DNA of 12,324 bases, taken from REEB95 sp035934235. GTDB lineage: Bacteria > Pseudomonadota > Alphaproteobacteria > ATCC43930 > CGMCC-115725. Position numbers and translations under genes: made by a program. Numbering within the stretch: the stretch's first letter is position 1; the number at the start of each line of letters is the position of its first letter. Below are positions 1 through 7,002 of the stretch, piece by piece. A model generated the notes under the pieces. The model was not told where the DNA came from and did not search any database. It worked only from the letters and a program-made list of their open reading frames with translations. The DNA lies in the NCBI GenBank assembly GCA_035934235.1, contig DASYYB010000042.1:1-12324 (forward strand). The letters are read 5' to 3'.

Positions 1-270
1 GTCGGTGCCGGTCGCCAGCATGGTGTGCACCGGATTGTGCCGGTTGCCCCACAGGCCTTTCTGCGGACCGTTGCTGTCGTAAGGCAGCGCCAGCGAGAAC
101 ACCTTGCCTTTGCGGATGAGCCGCGCCGCCGCCGCGATGTCTTCGGGCTTCACGTAGTTGAGCGTGCCGAGTTCGTCGTCTGGCCCCCACTTGCCCCAGC
201 TCTTGAGCTTTTCCGCCGTCTTGCGCAGATGGGCCATGTCGAAGGTTTTGGCGTCGTAGCGTCGCGGCAT
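1..270 (-). CDS. Cyclase family protein (kynurenine formamidase-like), N-terminal part only
   Basis: The first 90 codons of a gene that runs off the left edge. The start is the ATG read from 270, with a purine-rich ribosome site (GGGGAGGG) about 5 nt upstream. The protein begins MPRRYDAKTFDMAHLRKTAE and contains WGPDDELGTLNYV (about residues 28-40), the hallmark N-terminal motif of the PF04199 cyclase family. KGKVFSLALPYDSNGPQ and a NPVHTMLATGTD-like stretch follow. Family members are metal-dependent hydrolases such as arylformamidases or isatin hydrolases. The HxGTHxD metal site normally lies further on and is outside the window, so catalytic competence and substrate cannot be judged. It is divergent from msrA across a 214-nt gap. 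Family assignment is confident; substrate is unknown. Confidence 0.88.
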   Translation of the reverse strand, partial: MPRRYDAKTFDMAHLRKTAEKLKSWGKWGPDDELGTLNYVKPEDIAAAARLIRKGKVFSLALPYDSNGPQKGLWGNRHNPVHTMLATGTD

Positions 271-484
271 TGTCGCCCTCCCCGTGCGTCTTTTGCTTAT
301 GGCCGGCTCGTACCGGACAACAAGGCTAGCGGCTTTCGCACAACGGCGGAATTTTTTTGTCGTACAGCGCCGCCCGGCGAGCGCCCTCTTCAAGCCTGCG
401 TGAGCGCCTGTTGCCTTCGGCCCGCCGCGGGCCCAGATTCAAGGTCACCCGCCCCCGCCAACAACGAAACCAGGGAGACCGCGC
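271..484. other. Divergent intergenic region between cyclase-family gene and msrA
   Basis: A 214-nt gap that must hold promoters for both flanking genes. Visible items are a possible minus-strand promoter (295-323), a T7 tract (352-358) that stands out in this GC-rich DNA, and an odd-length palindrome GGCCCGC-C-GCGGGCC (419-433). The msrA ribosome site AGGGAG (472-477) lies at its right end. I could not identify a convincing plus-strand -35/-10 pair for msrA. Confidence 0.5.
295..323 (-). promoter_or_regulatory. Possible sigma-70-type promoter for the cyclase-family gene
   Basis: Read on the minus strand, TTGTTG (323-318) is followed by a 17-nt spacer and ATAAGC (300-295). This would start transcription roughly 20 nt before the ATG at 270. 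The hexamers match the consensus only partly, so this is a weak prediction resting on spacing and position. A run of seven T (352-358, A-tract on the minus strand) lies upstream and could bend the DNA. Confidence 0.25.
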
Positions 485-1135
485 ATGTTGATGGGCCGCA
501 AGAAGATCGAGATGCCCGCGCCCGGCGAGATCCTGCCCGGCCGCGCCACCAAGATGCACCTGACCGAAGCCCATTATGTCAACGGCCGGCGCATCGTGCC
601 GCCCTTCCCCGCCGGCATCGAGACGGCGCAGTTCGGCCTTGGCTGCTTCTGGGGCGCCGAGCGCGCGTTCTGGCAATTGGACGGCGTCTACGCCACGGCG
701 GTCGGCTATGCCGGTGGCACGACACCCAATCCGACCTACGAAGAGGTCTGCTCGGGTCACACCGGCCATGCCGAGATCGTGCTGGTCGCTTACGACCCGA
801 AGAAGATTTCCTACGAGCGGCTGCTCAAGGCGTTCTGGGAGAGCCACAACCCGACGCAAGGCATGCGCCAAGGCAACGACGTCGGCACGCAATACCGCTC
901 GGCGATCTATTGGACGACACCGGCGCAGCAAAAGGCGGCCGAAGCCTCACGCGACGCCTATGCCACGGCGCTGGCCAAGGCGGGCCTCGGCGCGATCACC
1001 ACCGAGGTCAAGCAGGCCGGCGAGTTCTATTACGCCGAGGATTATCATCAGCAATATCTGGCGAAAAATCCGGGCGGCTATTGCGGCCTCGGCGGCACCG
1101 GCGTGAGCTGCCCGGTCGGCGTCGCGGCAGCTTAG
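485..1135 (+). CDS. msrA: Peptide-methionine (S)-S-oxide reductase MsrA
   Basis: A 216-residue cytoplasmic repair enzyme that reduces the S-epimer of methionine sulfoxide in oxidised proteins. The catalytic motif GCFWGAE is at residues 53-59 with nucleophile Cys54. The conserved TYEEVCSGHTGHAE block (84-97) carries the acidic residue Glu97. Two C-terminal recycling cysteines, Cys200 and Cys209, sit in GGYCGLGGTGVSCPVG, as in the three-cysteine thioredoxin-recycled type (E. coli MsrA). The length and the roughly 50-residue N-terminal extension also fit that type. The start at 485 has AGGGAG 7 nt upstream; a second in-frame ATG at 491 is a less well spaced alternative. There is no MsrB domain or neighbour. 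It converges on the CaiB-family gene with only 2 nt between stop codons. Confidence 0.97.
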   Translation: MLMGRKKIEMPAPGEILPGRATKMHLTEAHYVNGRRIVPPFPAGIETAQFGLGCFWGAERAFWQLDGVYATAVGYAGGTTPNPTYEEVCSGHTGHAEIVLVAYDPKKISYERLLKAFWESHNPTQGMRQGNDVGTQYRSAIYWTTPAQQKAAEASRDAYATALAKAGLGAITTEVKQAGEFYYAEDYHQQYLAKNPGGYCGLGGTGVSCPVGVAAA

Positions 1136-1137
1136 CA

Positions 1138-2310
1138 TCACACCACGCCGTCCTGCTTGAGTTTGGCGATATCGGTTTCGGCGTAGCCGAGCTCGCGCAA
1201 GACTTCATCGGTATGTTCGCCGCGATCAGGCGTGGCGCGCCGCAGCGCCCACGGCGTGCGCGACAAGTTCACCGGCTGGCCAACCAGCTCGATCTCGCCG
1301 AGCCGCGGATGTTTCACCTTGTGCGCCACCTTGAGGTGCTGCACCTGCGGATCGGCGAACACCTCGTCCATCTTGTTGATCGGCCCCGACGGCACGCCGG
1401 CCTTGGTCAAGAGATCGACCCATTCGGCGGAGCTTTTGCCCGGCGTCACGCCAGCGATGAGCGCGTTGAGCTTGTCGCGGTTTTTGCGGCGTGCCGCGGC
1501 GGTGGCGTAGTCCTTGTCGGTCTTGAGCCCGGGCTTGCCGAGCGCATCGGCCAAGCGATGCCACAACTCTTCGCCGGCGGTGGCGATGTTGATGAAGCCG
1601 TCCTTGGTCGGAAACACGCTGGTCGGAATGCTGGTTGGATGGTTGTTGCCGGCCTGACCCGGCACCTCGCCCTTCATCAGCCAGCGCGCCGCCTGGAAAT
1701 CGAGCACGGCGATTTGCGACGCCAGCAGCGAGCTATCGACATATTGTCCCTCGCCGCTTTCTTCGCGCTCCAACAGAGCGATCAGCACGCCGATGGCGGT
1801 GAAGAGACCCGCCGTCAGATCCGCAATGGGTATGCCGACGCGCATCGGCCCGTGGCCGGGCTCGCCGGTGATCCACATCAGCCCGCCCATGCCCTGCGCG
1901 ATCTGATCGACGCCCGGCCGCTCGCGATAGGGGCCATCCTGACCGAAGCCCGAGATGCTGGCATAGACGATGCGCGGATTGACCGCCTTGAGGCTGTCGT
2001 AATCGACGCCGAGGCGGAATTTGACGTCGGGGCGGAAATTCTCGACCACCACGTCGGCCTGCCCCACCAGCTTCTTCAGGATCGCCACACCTTCGGCGCT
2101 CTTCAGGTTGAGCGTCAGGCTGCGTTTGTTACGGTGGATGTTCTGGAAATCGGGACCGTCGCGCTCGCCGCCCAAACCGGAATCGCCCTTCGGGTCCTCG
2201 ACCTTGATCACGTCGGCACCCCAATCGGCGAGCTGGCGCACGCAGGTCGGACCGGCGCGCACACGCGTCAGATCGACCACCTTGAAGCGGGCCAACGGTA
2301 GCTTGCTCAT
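1138..2310 (-). CDS. CaiB/BaiF family III CoA-transferase
   Basis: A 390-residue protein of the family III CoA-transferases (formyl-CoA, carnitine, succinyl-CoA:acid types), which move CoA between acyl groups through an aspartyl-anhydride intermediate. Seen: the N-terminal LARFKVVDLTRVRAGPTC and WGADVIKVEDPKGD blocks, the NKRSLTLNLKS segment (about 61-71), VVVENFRPDV (87-96), YASISGFGQDGPY (116-128), and GIPIADLTAG with the expected catalytic Asp164. The C-terminal part has the usual small-domain signatures (GVPSGPIN, FADPQVQHL). Length is typical. Substrates cannot be deduced. It follows the Fsr-like MFS gene in the same direction with a 4-nt gap and has only a weak ribosome site, which suggests translational coupling, so the transporter may import the acid that this enzyme activates (inference). 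Confidence 0.95.
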   Translation of the reverse strand: MSKLPLARFKVVDLTRVRAGPTCVRQLADWGADVIKVEDPKGDSGLGGERDGPDFQNIHRNKRSLTLNLKSAEGVAILKKLVGQADVVVENFRPDVKFRLGVDYDSLKAVNPRIVYASISGFGQDGPYRERPGVDQIAQGMGGLMWITGEPGHGPMRVGIPIADLTAGLFTAIGVLIALLEREESGEGQYVDSSLLASQIAVLDFQAARWLMKGEVPGQAGNNHPTSIPTSVFPTKDGFINIATAGEELWHRLADALGKPGLKTDKDYATAAARRKNRDKLNALIAGVTPGKSSAEWVDLLTKAGVPSGPINKMDEVFADPQVQHLKVAHKVKHPRLGEIELVGQPVNLSRTPWALRRATPDRGEHTDEVLRELGYAETDIAKLKQDGVV

Positions 2311-2314
2311 GCGG

Positions 2315-3520
2315 TCAGTCGCCGTGCTCGGTCTTGGGCACTAGGAAGCACAACACGTTGCCGGCGAGCACCGACGCCGCGAGGAAATAGAACACCGAGA
2401 TCAGGCCGAAGCGGTCGGCAAGGAAACCGCCGACAACCGGCGCCAGCGCCGACAGCATCGCTTGCACCGTGAACAGCGCGCTGGTGATCGCCGCCAGATG
2501 CTCGGGCGGAGAGCGGTCGACCTGCCAGGCCTGGATCACCGGCCGCATCGCATAGAGAAAAAATCCGAGCACCGAGATGCAGGCGACGTAGGCCGCGTGA
2601 TTGGTGATGAAGGTCATCAAGACGACGATGACCGTCGTGCTGAACATCCCGGCCATCACGATCGGCCGCCGGCCGATGCGATCCGACAGGATGCCGGCCG
2701 CCGGCGTCGCCACCATGCCGCCGAGCTGCAACACCATCATCGCGACGCCCATCAACACGGGACTCATGTGCAGTTCGTTCGCCAGGAACAGCGGCAGGAA
2801 GGTTAGCAGCCCGGCCTGCGTCATCGTGCGGAAGCCGGACATCAGGAAGAAGCTCCATTGCGCCCGCGACTTCAGCAACAGGGCGAGTCCCTTCCAATAA
2901 TTCTCGCCGGGCCGCCGTTTCGGCGCCGAACGCGGATCGTCGCGGCCACAAACCAGGATTATGAGTCCGGCGCACAACACGCCCATCAGCGCGTTGATCT
3001 GCGCGGCGTGCTCCCACGAAAAGCTGAGCAGCAGCCAGCCCGCGGCGAGCGGCGCCGCGGCGTCGCCGATATGCGCACCGAGCGAATGGATCGCCAGCGA
3101 GTAGCCGCGATTGCGCGGCAAATGTATGGACAGGTACGAAATCGCGGCCGGATGCCACATCTGATTGGATGCGCCGAGCAGCGCCAGACAGCACCACAGC
3201 GTAACGAAGCTGCCGGTCGTGCCGAGCGCGGCAAGCGACGCACTGCCGAGCAGCAGCGCCAGCAGTTGATATCGGATGCGCTTGCCCGTCAGGTCGACGA
3301 CGATGCCGCTTGGCAGATTCGAGAGCATCGAGCCGACGTAATAGGCCGTCGCCAGCAATCCGGCTTCGGTGTAGCTAAGGCCGAGGTCGCGACTCATCGC
3401 CGGCAGCAGCAGGAAGAAGGTCGCCGCTGCCCAATGCGTCGCGCCGTGGCCGAGGCTGACGGCGCCAACTAGCGTCTGGGTGCGCAGCGAACGCAGCGAG
3501 GGAACGGTTTCAACCGTCAT
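2315..3520 (-). CDS. MFS transporter, fosmidomycin-resistance (Fsr)-like
   Basis: An integral membrane transporter of the major facilitator superfamily with about 12 hydrophobic segments; 401 residues from the ATG at 3520. Seen: LGHGATHWAAATFFLLLP in the first segment, motif A after segment 2 (GIVVDLTGKR), the MWHPAAISYLS region resembling the FHPE region of Fsr, and a second motif A in the C-terminal half (GILSDRIGRRP). The open frame extends to an ATG at 3619, but the extra 33 residues are Arg/His-rich with no membrane character and no family counterpart, so I prefer 3520. Neither start has a good ribosome site. It leads a two-gene unit with the CoA-transferase. Substrate is unknown: efflux is the norm for Fsr relatives, but uptake of an organic acid would also fit the partner. 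Confidence 0.9.
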   Translation of the reverse strand: MTVETVPSLRSLRTQTLVGAVSLGHGATHWAAATFFLLLPAMSRDLGLSYTEAGLLATAYYVGSMLSNLPSGIVVDLTGKRIRYQLLALLLGSASLAALGTTGSFVTLWCCLALLGASNQMWHPAAISYLSIHLPRNRGYSLAIHSLGAHIGDAAAPLAAGWLLLSFSWEHAAQINALMGVLCAGLIILVCGRDDPRSAPKRRPGENYWKGLALLLKSRAQWSFFLMSGFRTMTQAGLLTFLPLFLANELHMSPVLMGVAMMVLQLGGMVATPAAGILSDRIGRRPIVMAGMFSTTVIVVLMTFITNHAAYVACISVLGFFLYAMRPVIQAWQVDRSPPEHLAAITSALFTVQAMLSALAPVVGGFLADRFGLISVFYFLAASVLAGNVLCFLVPKTEHGD

Positions 3521-3722
3521 GACCGGAGCGGCAGGATACACGTCCCGTGGCCCGCGCCCAAGCCGCGTGTGCCGCGGCCCACGTCGCGTATGGCGTTGCA
3601 ACATGAGGCCGCAGCGCATGGTAATTATTTTGCGACCGCGCGGAATCTAGGCTCGACGTTTGGGACGGAGCATGTTTTGATCGCCCCACCCTTCGGACGG
3701 GGCCGGAGGAAACGCATCGGGC
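3521..3722. other. Divergent intergenic region between MFS gene and DedA gene
   Basis: About 200 nt containing an AT-rich patch (TAATTATTTT, around 3621-3630), a CCGCGCGG palindrome (around 3635-3642) and a hairpin next to the DedA ribosome site (3683-3703). A weak plus-strand promoter may be present: TTATTT, 17 nt, TAGGCT, ending near 3653. No convincing minus-strand promoter was found. No small ORF here looks real. Confidence 0.4.
3683..3703 (+). promoter_or_regulatory. Hairpin directly upstream of the DedA ribosome-binding site
   Basis: GCCCC (3683-3687) pairs with GGGGC (3699-3703). The loop can form an extra CC-TTC-GG pairing. It ends one base before GGAGGA (3705-3710), the ribosome site for the ATG at 3723, whose 12-nt spacing is long. 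It may affect translation initiation or transcript stability, but it may also be chance in GC-rich DNA. Confidence 0.3.
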
Positions 3723-4325
3723 ATGAACGTTCAGCACTTCATTGCCGCACACGGCGCGTGGACGTATCCGATCACCTTCGTATGGACATTCTTCGAAGGG
3801 GAGACGTTCGTGCTGTTCGCGGCGTTCGCGGCAGCGGAAGGCCTGTTGAACGCGCCGCTGCTCATGGTCGCCGCCTGGCTCGGCAGCTTCGCCGGCGACC
3901 AGTGCTATTTCTGGATCGGCCGGCGCTTTGGCCTGCGCGTGCTGGCGCGGCAGCCGAGTTGGCGCGAGCGCGTCGACAGCGCGCTGGCCTGGCTCAAACG
4001 TTTCGACATCTGGTTCATCCTGAGCTTCCGCTTCATCTACGGCGTGCGCAATTTTTCGTCGTTCGCGCTCGGCATCAGCGGCATCGGCTGGCGTCGGTTC
4101 ATGCTTCTCAATTTCATGGCCGCCGGGATCTGGGCGGCCGTTTTCGTCGGCGCGGGCTATCTCTGCGGCCGCGAACTGCGGACATTGCTGGGACAGATTG
4201 CGCGCGATTTCGGATTCGCCATGCTGGCGGGTTTCGCGGTGCTCCTGATCGGCGCGCACGTGGCGCACCGCCTCCATCGCCGACGCCGCCGGCACCCCGT
4301 TGCGCACCGTTCGTCGTCGGCATAG
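3723..4325 (+). CDS. DedA family (SNARE-associated/VTT domain) inner-membrane protein
   Basis: A 200-residue inner-membrane protein with hydrophobic stretches near residues 13-38, 44-65, 96-118, 126-148 and 163-182. Seen: FFEGETFVLFA (23-33), with acidic Glu25/Glu27 at the first re-entrant region; SFAGDQCYFWIGRRFG (55-70), with Asp59; and FRFIYGVRNFSSFALGISG (102-120), with two arginines six apart (Arg103, Arg109). That arginine pair is the residue pattern known to be essential in E. coli YqjA/YghB. The tail is strongly basic (RRRRR at about 186-190). DedA proteins are linked to envelope homeostasis, proton-motive force and lipid-carrier flipping; the substrate here is unknown. The start is ATG 3723 with GGAGGA upstream. 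It is followed after 27 nt by the exported four-cysteine gene, likely co-transcribed. Confidence 0.92.
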   Translation: MNVQHFIAAHGAWTYPITFVWTFFEGETFVLFAAFAAAEGLLNAPLLMVAAWLGSFAGDQCYFWIGRRFGLRVLARQPSWRERVDSALAWLKRFDIWFILSFRFIYGVRNFSSFALGISGIGWRRFMLLNFMAAGIWAAVFVGAGYLCGRELRTLLGQIARDFGFAMLAGFAVLLIGAHVAHRLHRRRRRHPVAHRSSSA

Positions 4326-4352
4326 GATTCAGTTAACAAGAGGGTGGGGACC

Positions 4353-4835
4353 ATGTGGTTCAAGCGAGGAGTGGCGACGCTGGCGGCGTTTTTGCTGACA
4401 GCAAACACGGCGTTCGCGGCGTCGAGCTGCTTTCAGAAGGACGCGCTCGAGGCCTGGCAGGCGGTACGCTACATGACCGAGCTGATGGTACTCAACGACA
4501 CCTGCCGCGTGCATGTCTACGAAGGCTTCATCAAAACGAATTTCGCGGCGCTCGATGCCTACCATAAGGAACTGGTCGCGCATTTCCGTGAGGCCGGCGA
4601 CCGCCATCCCGAGGACACCGTCGACCGTTATGTGACGCACGCGGCGAACGAAGTTTCGGAAGAGGACGGCCAGATGTCGACGGCCGAGCTTTGCGCGGAG
4701 AAGGCGAGCTATTTCGCCAACGCCCAGTCGCTCGCCGGCGAGAAATTCCGGCAGTTCGTGGCCGACCTCATGACCAAACAGAAGAGCGATTTCCGGCCCT
4801 GCGTCGACCAACACACCGCCGCAACCGCGCACTGA
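4353..4835 (+). CDS. Exported four-cysteine protein of unknown function
   Basis: I do not recognise this family. It is a 160-residue protein with a classical Sec signal peptide: basic MWFKRG, a hydrophobic core (residues 7-18), and a probable cleavage after Ala22 (TAFA, then AS). The mature part has four cysteines (26, 51, 114, 150), compatible with two periplasmic disulfides, and looks mainly helical and charged with no transmembrane segment. Cys26 is not in a lipobox position, so it is probably soluble rather than a lipoprotein. The ATG at 4353 has AGAGGG 8 nt upstream; a GTG three codons earlier (4344) overlaps the ribosome site and is unlikely. It lies 27 nt after the DedA gene, so the two may be expressed together. 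It ends 9 nt before the stop of the converging GTPase gene. Confidence 0.8.
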   Translation: MWFKRGVATLAAFLLTANTAFAASSCFQKDALEAWQAVRYMTELMVLNDTCRVHVYEGFIKTNFAALDAYHKELVAHFREAGDRHPEDTVDRYVTHAANEVSEEDGQMSTAELCAEKASYFANAQSLAGEKFRQFVADLMTKQKSDFRPCVDQHTAATAH

Positions 4836-4844
4836 TCGACGGAA

Positions 4845-5738
4845 TTAGCGCCGCTGCCAGCGTTCGCTGTCGAGCGCACCGGTGAGAACGCGCCGGGCGA
4901 GCAACGCTGGCGTCAGCGCCTTGAGACCGTAAGCGAAATGCGGCGCGAGACTGACGGCCATCAGCGCGAGATTACCGGCATCGGCCGCGGCCAAGACCGC
5001 GCCGACGCGCCGCACCAGGTCGAGCCGCGTGGCGATCATCAAAGTTGCGCCGAGGCCACCCGCCCAGACGCCAAGCGCTTCGGCCTCGGCGGCGGCGAGA
5101 TCGGCCGGCAGCGCCAGAACGATCTCGGCATCGGCGGCGCTTTTCAACTGTCGTAGACGGTCCGCCGCGCCGGTGTCGCCCAGCGCCACTGCCGGCGTGT
5201 CGACGATGACGGTGCGATGGTCGGCGCCGGCGACGATGGCGCGCAGTGCGGCTGCGTCGTCGGCGACTGCCAACGCCATACCCAGCACCTTGACGTATTC
5301 CTCGAGCTGCGCGATCCCGGCGACGTTGCTGGTATCGACGCTGGCGGCCAGCGCGCGGCGCGGATCGAGCCGCGCCGTCAGCTTCGCCACCAACACGGTC
5401 TTGCCGGCGCCGGGCGGACCGACGACCAGCAGACCTGGCAAACGCAACGCATCGTCGAGCGACTGGAAACGATAATGCGCGCCGAGCGCATGTTCGAGCC
5501 GCTCGGCCGGCGACAACGTGCGGTCGGGCGCGGCGGCGTGCGCGATCAGACGCTCGATCAGTGGCTGCGGCGTGTGCTGCGTGCGCAGCACTTCGGCGAG
5601 AAAGCTGAGATCGTCGCTCGGCCATGCAAACGGCGGGGCGCCGGCGGCGCCGAGCAGCGGCCGGATGCGCCGAATATCGAATCCGTCCTCGCCGGAGCGC
5701 AGTGGCGCCGACGCGCGGTTTTCCTGTGATGCCGCCAT
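4845..5738 (-). CDS. SRP/FlhF-type GTPase-like protein
   Basis: A 297-residue protein with a P-loop GTPase domain of the SRP54/FtsY/FlhF class in its C-terminal two thirds. Seen: P-loop GPPGAGKT (107-114) followed by VLVAKLTARL, VDTSNVAGIAQLEEYVKVLGM (134-154) matching the DTxRxAAxEQLKxYAxxxG region, DTPA (180-183) in place of DTAG, TRLD (237-240) in place of TKxD, and SLAPHFAYGLKALTPALLA (263-281) resembling the C-terminal FlhF segment. Residues 1-100 are helical, probably replacing the N domain. No flagellar gene is nearby, so calling it flhF would go too far. The start is ATG 5738, 23 nt after the MFS stop, with no clear ribosome site; the frame stays open far upstream only as an antiframe of the MFS gene. 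Probably the second gene of an MFS-GTPase unit. Confidence 0.82.
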   Translation of the reverse strand: MAASQENRASAPLRSGEDGFDIRRIRPLLGAAGAPPFAWPSDDLSFLAEVLRTQHTPQPLIERLIAHAAAPDRTLSPAERLEHALGAHYRFQSLDDALRLPGLLVVGPPGAGKTVLVAKLTARLDPRRALAASVDTSNVAGIAQLEEYVKVLGMALAVADDAAALRAIVAGADHRTVIVDTPAVALGDTGAADRLRQLKSAADAEIVLALPADLAAAEAEALGVWAGGLGATLMIATRLDLVRRVGAVLAAADAGNLALMAVSLAPHFAYGLKALTPALLARRVLTGALDSERWQRR

Positions 5739-5761
5739 GGTCGAATCATGCGGGCGAGGCG

Positions 5762-6913
5762 TTAAGAATTGGTGGGCGCCGCCGCCGGCAGCCGTTTCAG
5801 CATCATCGCGGCCACCGCCGACGCCGCCGACAGAACCGCCATCGCCAGATAGGCGCGGCCGCCATAGGCGCCGTAAAGCGCACCCGACAGGGGCATGGCG
5901 ACGCCGTAGCCGACGCCGGCGATGACCGCGACGTTGATCGCCTGGACCGTGGCCATGCGCGCCGCTGGAATCGTCCGGCCGAGATAATGGACGGCGCCGA
6001 GACCGGCGCAGGCGATCGTGCCCGCATGCAGCAGCTGTGCCAAAACCAGCAGCCGCCAATCGCCGGCCAACGCCAGCACGGTCCACCGTACCGCGCCGCT
6101 CGCGGCGCCCAGCACCATCATCGGCACCGGGCCATAACGCGTCACCGCCCGCGCGCCGCAGTACAAGAACACCGCTTCGGCGGCCGCACCTTCGGCCCAC
6201 AGCCCCGCGATCGCGGTGTCGGAGAAGCCTTGCGCCTGCCAGCGCAGCGAACCGAAGGCGTAATAGACGCTGTGGCTCGCCGCGAGCAGGGTGGTCGCCG
6301 CGAGGAACGTCAAAAACTGCGGCGTCAACACCAACCGCCACGTGCTGCTTTGCACCAAGTCGGCGCCGAGATGCGTCGCGCCGCGCGGCAACAGCAAGCA
6401 GCTGACGACGTTGAGCGCAACCAACGCGATCACCAACACGAGAATGATGTCAGGGACGCGGCCGTTGAGGATTTGGCCGCCGAGCAGGGTCGCGACGACG
6501 AACGCGATCGTGCCCCACATGCGCACGCGGCCGAAGTCGATGTGACCACGCTGCGTTGCGGTTGTTGCCAACGAGTCGGCAACCGGCAGCAAGGCCGCCA
6601 GGCTCCCCACGGCGAGCGCGTTGAGCGTCGCGAGCACGGCAAAGCTGTGTGCCCGAAAGCACGCCGTATAGCTGGCGACCCCGACGATCGCCAGCACCAG
6701 CATGACGCGACGCGGATCGCCGCTGCGGTCGGCGACGCCGCCCGTTATCAGCGTGGCCGCGACTTTGGCCCATTGACCGATCGCCAGCAGAACACCGATT
6801 TCGCCTGGCGACAAACCACGCGACGTCAGCCACACCGGCCAGAATGGCGACAAAATGCCGGCGGACAAAAAGAAGCCGCCATAGAAAAGCGACAAGCGCA
6901 GCGCGAGCGACAC
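5762..6913 (-). CDS. MFS transporter, HcaT/LacY-like (MFS_1_like)
   Basis: A polytopic inner-membrane transporter, about 383 residues from the GTG at 6913, close to the 379 of E. coli HcaT (3-phenylpropionate transporter family). Seen: the start LRLSLFYGGFFLSAGILSPF, FWPVWLTSRGLSPGEIG after segment 1, GGVADRSGDPRR as motif A, FGRVRMWGTIAFVVA matching the HcaT-family GRVRLWGS signature, and further hydrophobic segments to the C-terminus. An ATG at 6997 would add 28 residues rich in Ala/Arg/Ser. They use codons rare elsewhere here (AGT, TCA, CGA, GGG) and would leave only 5 nt to the divergent terC-like start, so I prefer 6913. Neither start has a clear ribosome site. Substrate is unknown; small aromatic acids or sugars are family precedents. 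It leads into the GTPase gene. Confidence 0.88.
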   Translation of the reverse strand: MSLALRLSLFYGGFFLSAGILSPFWPVWLTSRGLSPGEIGVLLAIGQWAKVAATLITGGVADRSGDPRRVMLVLAIVGVASYTACFRAHSFAVLATLNALAVGSLAALLPVADSLATTATQRGHIDFGRVRMWGTIAFVVATLLGGQILNGRVPDIILVLVIALVALNVVSCLLLPRGATHLGADLVQSSTWRLVLTPQFLTFLAATTLLAASHSVYYAFGSLRWQAQGFSDTAIAGLWAEGAAAEAVFLYCGARAVTRYGPVPMMVLGAASGAVRWTVLALAGDWRLLVLAQLLHAGTIACAGLGAVHYLGRTIPAARMATVQAINVAVIAGVGYGVAMPLSGALYGAYGGRAYLAMAVLSAASAVAAMMLKRLPAAAPTNS

Positions 6914-6966
6914 GGCGGCGGAGTGTGATCGGCGCGCGGCGCGGGCGCAACCCCACCCGAGTGCGC

Positions 6967-6972
6967 TTGACA
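6967..6972 (+). promoter_or_regulatory. Perfect TTGACA -35 hexamer upstream of the TerC-family gene
   Basis: TTGACA lies 30 nt before the ATG at 7003. With a normal 16-18 nt spacer the -10 element would fall around 6989-6996 (CCACTC-like, a poor match), and transcription would start at or next to the ATG, giving a leaderless mRNA. That would fit the lack of a ribosome site, but the missing -10 match makes this weak. Confidence 0.2.
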
Positions 6973-7002
6973 GACTCGCCGCCCGCCCGCCACTCATCGC
7001 CG

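Noticed and set aside
340..360. T7 tract as an intrinsic terminator
   Set aside because: No stable GC stem directly precedes it on the plus strand, and it lies between divergent genes where no transcript would need to end.
25..2301. A 758-codon plus-strand open frame spanning three genes
   Set aside because: It runs antisense to the cyclase and CaiB genes and out of frame through msrA. Its translation is Arg/His/Ala-rich with no domain. Long spurious frames are expected opposite high-GC genes.
3521..3619. Earlier ATG for the Fsr-like MFS gene (33 extra residues)
   Set aside because: The extension is Arg/His-rich, has no ribosome site and no counterpart in the family.
4845..5738. Calling the GTPase gene flhF
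   Set aside because: Motifs are only partly conserved and no flagellar genes are present, so the symbol would imply a role the sequence does not support.
4845..6341. Upstream extension of the GTPase gene to 498 residues
   Set aside because: The extra N-terminal part is a shifted-frame reading of the HcaT-like MFS gene, with Gly/Arg/Ala-rich low-complexity sequence. The real protein begins at the ATG at 5738.
5624..6928. 434-codon plus-strand frame opposite the MFS gene
   Set aside because: Gln/Arg/His-rich antisense translation without recognisable domains; the opposite strand encodes a clear MFS protein.
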